Source: Burkholderiaceae bacterium
GTDB taxonomy: Bacteria; Pseudomonadota; Gammaproteobacteria; Burkholderiales; Burkholderiaceae_E
Reading direction: 5' to 3'
DNA length: 9,649 nt
Assembly (NCBI GenBank): GCA_019428955.1
Contig: JAHYJF010000125.1
Coordinates: 1-9,649 of the forward strand
In this document: positions 6,417 to 9,649 of the stretch, piece after piece
How positions within the stretch are numbered: the first letter of the stretch is position 1
Layout of the letters: each line of letters starts with the position of its first letter
Position numbers and translations under genes: made by a program
The notes under the pieces: model-generated
Database searches by the model: none
Told to the model about the DNA's origin: nothing
The model's input: the letters and a program-made list of their open reading frames with translations, nothing else

Positions 6417-7149
6417 GTCCGCCAGTAAGCAGATGCCGCAATTGCGATCGGTCGCCAATAGCCGGCGCGCCACTTCAGTAAAGGCGCGCGAGTCATGGCA
6501 TGTCCTGGGGATTATCTCAGAGTTCGTCGACGCTACTGAGAAGCTGGCGTCGATCCGCCCGGCGGTGTCGATCTTCGGCAGCGCCCGGATCACTCCGGAC
6601 CACCGCTGGTACCAGACCACGATCGACGTCGCGCGACGGCTTTCGGATTCGGGGTTCGCAGTAATCTCGGGCGGCGGCCCCGGGGTCATGGAGGCCGCCA
6701 ATCGCGGTGCCCACGACGGCAAGTCGCCCTCGATCGGGCTCAATATCGAACTGCCCAGCGAGCAGCAAAGCAATCCCTACCAGGACATCTCGCTCACCTT
6801 CAGGCACTTCTTCGCGCGCAAGGTCGCGTTCGCCAAGTACGCCACCGCGTTCATTGCCGTGCCGGGCGGCTTCGGCACGCTGGACGAACTGCTCGAGATG
6901 GTGACGCTGATCCAGACCAAGGTCGGGCGGCGGATTCCGGTGATCCTGATCGACTCGACGTTCTGGGGCGGACTGATCGATTGGCTGCGGGCCGGGCCGC
7001 TGGCGCACGGCCTGATCTCGGAGGACGAGCTCGATATCATCCGGATCATCGACGATCCCGCGCAGATCGTCGACGTGATCTTTGACTTCTACCAGGCCCG
7101 CGGGTTCGTGCCCACCAAGCACGAGCGCGAAATGCTGCTCTACCTGTGA
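6415..7149 (+). CDS. LOG-family (TIGR00730) nucleotide phosphoribohydrolase, Rossmann fold
   Basis: A 244-residue protein of the LOG (lonely guy)/TIGR00730 family, whose characterised members hydrolyse nucleoside 5'-monophosphates, including cytokinin riboside monophosphates, to free base and ribose 5-phosphate; the bacterial substrate is often uncertain. The core runs from AVSIFGSARI (about 50) through SGGGPGVMEAANRGA (85-99) to the signature PGGFGTLDE (150-158), with the catalytic Glu at 158. The preceding ESWHVLGIISEFVDATEKL is typical of the longer bacterial form. The ATG at 6415 shares CATG with the polA start; AGGAG at 6397-6401 is 13 nt upstream, rather far. An in-frame ATG at 6433 or a TTG at 6442 are alternatives, so the first 6-9 residues are uncertain. 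It heads a plus-strand unit with thrB beginning 10 nt after its stop. Confidence 0.92.
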   Translation: MSASKQMPQLRSVANSRRATSVKARESWHVLGIISEFVDATEKLASIRPAVSIFGSARITPDHRWYQTTIDVARRLSDSGFAVISGGGPGVMEAANRGAHDGKSPSIGLNIELPSEQQSNPYQDISLTFRHFFARKVAFAKYATAFIAVPGGFGTLDELLEMVTLIQTKVGRRIPVILIDSTFWGGLIDWLRAGPLAHGLISEDELDIIRIIDDPAQIVDVIFDFYQARGFVPTKHEREMLLYL

Positions 7150-7159
7150 AGGCGCGCTG

Positions 7160-8128
7160 ATGGCGGTCTTCACCCCGGTATCTAGGGCACAGCTCGAGGC
7201 GTGGCTGGTGCGCTACCCGCTGGGGGCGTTGCGCACCTTCGAAGGCATCGCCTCGGGAATCGAAAACACCAACTATTTCGTCACGACAACTGCCGGGCGC
7301 TTCGTGATGACGCTCTTCGAACGCCTTTCGCACGACCAGCTGCCCTTCTACCTCGGAATGATGCAGCACCTCGCCAAGCGCGGCATACCGTGCCCCGATC
7401 CGGTTCCCGACTTCGACGGCAAGGTGCTGGGCGAACTCAATGGCAAACCGGCGGCACTGGTTACCTGTCTGCCCGGGCGCTCCAACTTCCATCCCGCTCC
7501 GGTGCACTGTGCCGCGGTCGGAGACCTGCTCGCCGGCATGCACCTCGCGGCCCGCGACTACCCGGGCGACCTGCCCAACCTGCGCGGGCTTGCCTGGTGG
7601 CGCCAAACCGCCCCCCTGGTGGCGCCATTCATGAACGCTGATGACGCCGCCTTGCTGGCCGACGAGTTGGCCGCCCAGGAGCACGTCCACGCCAGCGAGG
7701 CCTATTGCTCGCTGCCGCGCAGCGCGGTCCACGCCGACCTGTTCCGCGATAACGTCCTGTTCGACGAGCGCGACCACGAGCCGCGGCTGGGCGGAGCGAT
7801 CGATTTCTATTTTGCCGGCGTCGACACCTGGATGTTCGACCTCGCGGTCACGGTCAATGACTGGTGCAGCTACGATGCCAGCGGTGTGCTCGACCAGTTC
7901 CGGCTTGATGCCCTCACCAAGGCCTACCTCGCACGCCGCACCCCCGAACCCGCCGAGCTGAATGCCTGGCCGATGATGTTGCGGGCCGCAGCACTGCGTT
8001 TCTGGCTCTCAAGGCTCTTCGACCTGCACTTGCCGCGCGCCGCCGAGTTCGTCAATCCCAAGGACCCGGAGCAGTACGCCCGGATCCTGCGACACCGCCG
8101 CCACGGCGCGCCCTCCCTCCAAGGTTAA
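7160..8128 (+). CDS. thrB: Homoserine kinase (ThrB, APH-like type)
   Basis: A 322-residue homoserine kinase of the non-GHMP type (TIGR00938, aminoglycoside-phosphotransferase fold), which phosphorylates homoserine with ATP in threonine biosynthesis in the cytoplasm. The N-lobe begins MAVFTPVSRAQLEAWLVRYPLG, followed by GIASGIENTNYFV and FVMTLFE, as in pseudomonad and betaproteobacterial enzymes. The catalytic loop is H191-A-D193-L-F-R-D-N198-V-L-F and the metal-binding Asp is D215 in GAIDF, both intact. The ATG at 7160 is preceded by GAAGG (7148-7152) at a good distance; an upstream in-frame ATG at 7082 lies inside the LOG gene and would add non-family residues. Length is normal. It lies 10 nt after the LOG gene and 3 nt before the BPSS1780-family gene, so it is almost certainly translated from a shared transcript. 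Confidence 0.95.
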   Translation: MAVFTPVSRAQLEAWLVRYPLGALRTFEGIASGIENTNYFVTTTAGRFVMTLFERLSHDQLPFYLGMMQHLAKRGIPCPDPVPDFDGKVLGELNGKPAALVTCLPGRSNFHPAPVHCAAVGDLLAGMHLAARDYPGDLPNLRGLAWWRQTAPLVAPFMNADDAALLADELAAQEHVHASEAYCSLPRSAVHADLFRDNVLFDERDHEPRLGGAIDFYFAGVDTWMFDLAVTVNDWCSYDASGVLDQFRLDALTKAYLARRTPEPAELNAWPMMLRAAALRFWLSRLFDLHLPRAAEFVNPKDPEQYARILRHRRHGAPSLQG

Positions 8129-8131
8129 ACG

Positions 8132-8932
8132 ATGCAACTCCGAGTACTTCCCGCGAAATCCGGCTGGCGCTGGGTGGCCAGCGGCTTCCTGCTGTTGCGC
8201 CGGCAACCGGTGGCGCTGCTTGCGCTCAATTTCCTCAACCTCGTGTTGCTGACCTTCAGTTCGATGGTGCCGGTGGTGGGCACGATGCTGCCGATGGCCC
8301 TGAGCACGGTGTTTGCCGTGGGCCTGATGAGCGCAATGCGCGCCGCCGATAGCGGAGTAATGCCGACCCCGTGGATGCTGTTCGACGGCTTTCGCGCCGA
8401 TGGTGGCCGCGCCTGGAAGCCGCTGCTGGTGCTGGGCGTGATCAATGCCGTTGCCACGCTTGGAGCACTAACGCTTTCGTCGCTGACTGACGGAGGAGTG
8501 CTGTTGCACCTGGCCGCCGGAACCATTGCCTCCCAACCGGCACGACCGGCCGAGGGCATGGAGATGGTCGGCGCGATCCTCCTGTTCCTGCTCGCCTACA
8601 CGCCGGTGCAGACCGCGATGTGGTACGCGCCGCTCTTCGTCGCCTGGCACGGCATGAACGTGCCCAAGGCACTGTTCTTCAGCTTCGTGGCGGTGTTGCG
8701 CAACCTGCGCGCTTTCTTCATCTACGCGACCGGTTGGTTCGCGCTCGTGGTCGCCCTGTCGCTGCTGATCCAGATGCTGGTGAGCGCGATGGGCTCTTCG
8801 GCGTTGCTGCTCTCGTGGGTACTATCGCCGGTGTCGTTGATCGTGCTGTCCGCGCTGTATTGCTCGTTCTGGGCCACCTACCGCGACGTCGTGGCAGAGG
8901 ACCAGCCGCCGGAAGTCGAACAGGAGAATTGA
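8132..8932 (+). CDS. BPSS1780-family integral membrane protein of unknown function
   Basis: A 266-residue inner-membrane protein resembling the BPSS1780 family, which is common in betaproteobacteria and has no assigned biochemical role. It opens with LRVLPAKSGWRWVASGFLLLRRQPVALLAL, in which W and G residues precede an amphipathic stretch, then shows hydrophobic segments at about 28-50, 54-72, 100-120, 145-170, 190-215 and 220-245. The C-terminus is short, acidic and hydrophilic. No catalytic motif is visible. Its ATG is 3 nt after the thrB stop, with AAGG (8121-8124) as ribosome-binding site within the end of thrB. The tight spacing implies coexpression with thrB and with the ligase-like gene after it, but says little about function. 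Confidence 0.85.
   Translation: MQLRVLPAKSGWRWVASGFLLLRRQPVALLALNFLNLVLLTFSSMVPVVGTMLPMALSTVFAVGLMSAMRAADSGVMPTPWMLFDGFRADGGRAWKPLLVLGVINAVATLGALTLSSLTDGGVLLHLAAGTIASQPARPAEGMEMVGAILLFLLAYTPVQTAMWYAPLFVAWHGMNVPKALFFSFVAVLRNLRAFFIYATGWFALVVALSLLIQMLVSAMGSSALLLSWVLSPVSLIVLSALYCSFWATYRDVVAEDQPPEVEQEN
8922..8926 (+). promoter_or_regulatory. Ribosome-binding site deciding the GTG start of the ligase-like gene
   Basis: AGGAG lies 7 nt before the GTG at 8934 and within the last codons of the membrane-protein gene. The nearby ATG at 8932 is followed at once by TGA and cannot be used, so GTG is the start that fits the open frame. Confidence 0.75.
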
Positions 8933-8933
8933 T

Positions 8934-9649
8934 GTGACCAGCGATTCAGGTCGTGACCAAAGCGCCGCCCTGGGAGGGACACACGCCTTAGCCCTGCTGC
9001 GCAGCGCTGCGGCCTCGGGACGCGCCGCGCTTGACGACGGCGAATTGTCCGGGCTGCTCGCCGAACTGGGCATAACCACGGCAACTGGAGCCGCCGTCCA
9101 GGATGGCGGCGCGGCGTTGCGGATCGGCATCGAGCGCAGCCGCGAATTCGGCATGGTCATCTCGGCCGGACCCGGGGGGATCGATGCCGAACTGGGAAGC
9201 GCTGGCAGCGGGCGGCAAGGCGACGGTGTCTACGCCGCCACAGCCCTGGCTGGCGGCGACGACTTCCTGGCACTGGCGCGCCGCACGCTCGCCTACCGCC
9301 GGATGGCGCTGCGCTCCGGACCAACCGCCAACGCCGCCCTCGACCAGGCACTGGCGACTTGTTTCGCCGCCCTGCTGGAGATTGCCCGCGCGCTCGGGCA
9401 GACCAGCACTGCCCAGGCGGCACGCGCGCTGGCAAGCCTGAGCTTCGACGCGACCTGGGACGGCCGGCAGCTGGTGGCGCTCGACGCCAGTGCCGCCTTG
9501 GGCGACCTGCCCGCTGCCCGCCATCCGCGCCCGATCGAGAAGATCGACCGGCTGCTGCATCCGCGTTCGATCGGCATCATCGGGGTCTCGGCGGGCGGCA
9601 TGAACTTTGGCCGGATCATCCTGCGCAACCTGATGGGCAGCGGCTACCA
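8934..9649 (+). CDS. NDP-forming acyl-CoA ligase-like protein, N-terminal part (runs off right edge)
   Basis: The first 238 codons are open to the window end. From about residue 205 the sequence is the CoA-binding Rossmann domain of NDP-forming acyl-CoA synthetases (acetate--CoA ligase, ADP-forming, alpha part): KIDRLLHPRSIGIIGVSAGG followed by NFGRIILRNLMGSGY. The preceding 200 residues resemble the second half of an ATP-grasp_5 domain: ALRIGIERSREFGMVISAGPGGIDAEL (about 62-88) parallels the family's GxxRDxxFGPxxxxGxGGxxxEL stretch, and the later LLEIARALG and DGRQLVALDA parallel its end. The usual first ATP-grasp half, with its Lys and lid, is not seen. Such enzymes interconvert acyl-CoA and acid with ADP or GDP phosphorylation, but with the remainder missing the activity and substrate are open; a regulatory or inactive N-terminus is possible. 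The GTG start is 1 nt after the membrane-protein stop, in the same operon. Confidence 0.8.
   Translation, partial: MTSDSGRDQSAALGGTHALALLRSAAASGRAALDDGELSGLLAELGITTATGAAVQDGGAALRIGIERSREFGMVISAGPGGIDAELGSAGSGRQGDGVYAATALAGGDDFLALARRTLAYRRMALRSGPTANAALDQALATCFAALLEIARALGQTSTAQAARALASLSFDATWDGRQLVALDASAALGDLPAARHPRPIEKIDRLLHPRSIGIIGVSAGGMNFGRIILRNLMGSGY

Noticed and set aside
6417..6773. 119-residue N-terminal extension of polA
   Set aside because: It reads antisense through the LOG gene and has no family resemblance; the ATG at 6416 aligns with known DNA polymerase I N-termini.

Overview
This high-GC window looks like chromosomal DNA of a betaproteobacterium. The main clues are a homoserine kinase of the aminoglycoside-phosphotransferase-like ThrB type, a BPSS1780-family membrane protein, and their linkage to polA and a LOG-family gene. 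The order is less certain; a Rhodocyclales-like relative is my guess from gene content, not something I could test.

Left region (1-1633, minus strand): the beginning of a branched-chain amino acid/aromatic-acid type (HAAT) ABC transporter operon. A periplasmic binding protein gene comes first, followed by the permease livH, which runs off the left edge. The remaining permease and ATPase genes would lie further left. A 158-bp divergent intergenic region (1634-1791) holds an AT-rich dyad and a possible promoter. It also holds a perfect 17-bp tandem duplication that extends to 1797, into the start codon of the next gene. On the other side, reading plus, are a GNAT acetyltransferase gene (1792-2295) with an uncertain start and an Rrf2-family regulator gene (2321-2758). 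The regulator is a reasonable candidate for controlling the divergent transporter.

Middle region (2796-6416, minus strand): polA, encoding a complete DNA polymerase I with all three activities apparently intact, followed 42 bp downstream by a ZIP-family metal transporter gene. The transporter gene converges on the Rrf2 gene.

Right region (6415-9649, plus strand): a compact unit of a LOG-family phosphoribohydrolase, thrB homoserine kinase, a BPSS1780-family membrane protein, and the 5' part of an NDP-forming acyl-CoA ligase-like gene that runs off the right edge. Gaps between these genes are 10, 3 and 1 nt. The LOG gene and polA are divergent, and their apparent start codons share the palindrome CATG, so no intergenic space separates them.

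No RNA genes, CRISPR arrays, insertion sequences or phage genes were seen, and no gene-free stretch exceeds about 160 bp. Most of the window is ordinary housekeeping and transport content. The points most worth checking are the GNAT start region (probable one-base discrepancy plus the 17-bp duplication), the operator-like dyad, the shared polA/LOG start, and the unusual N-terminal half ATP-grasp segment of the last gene.
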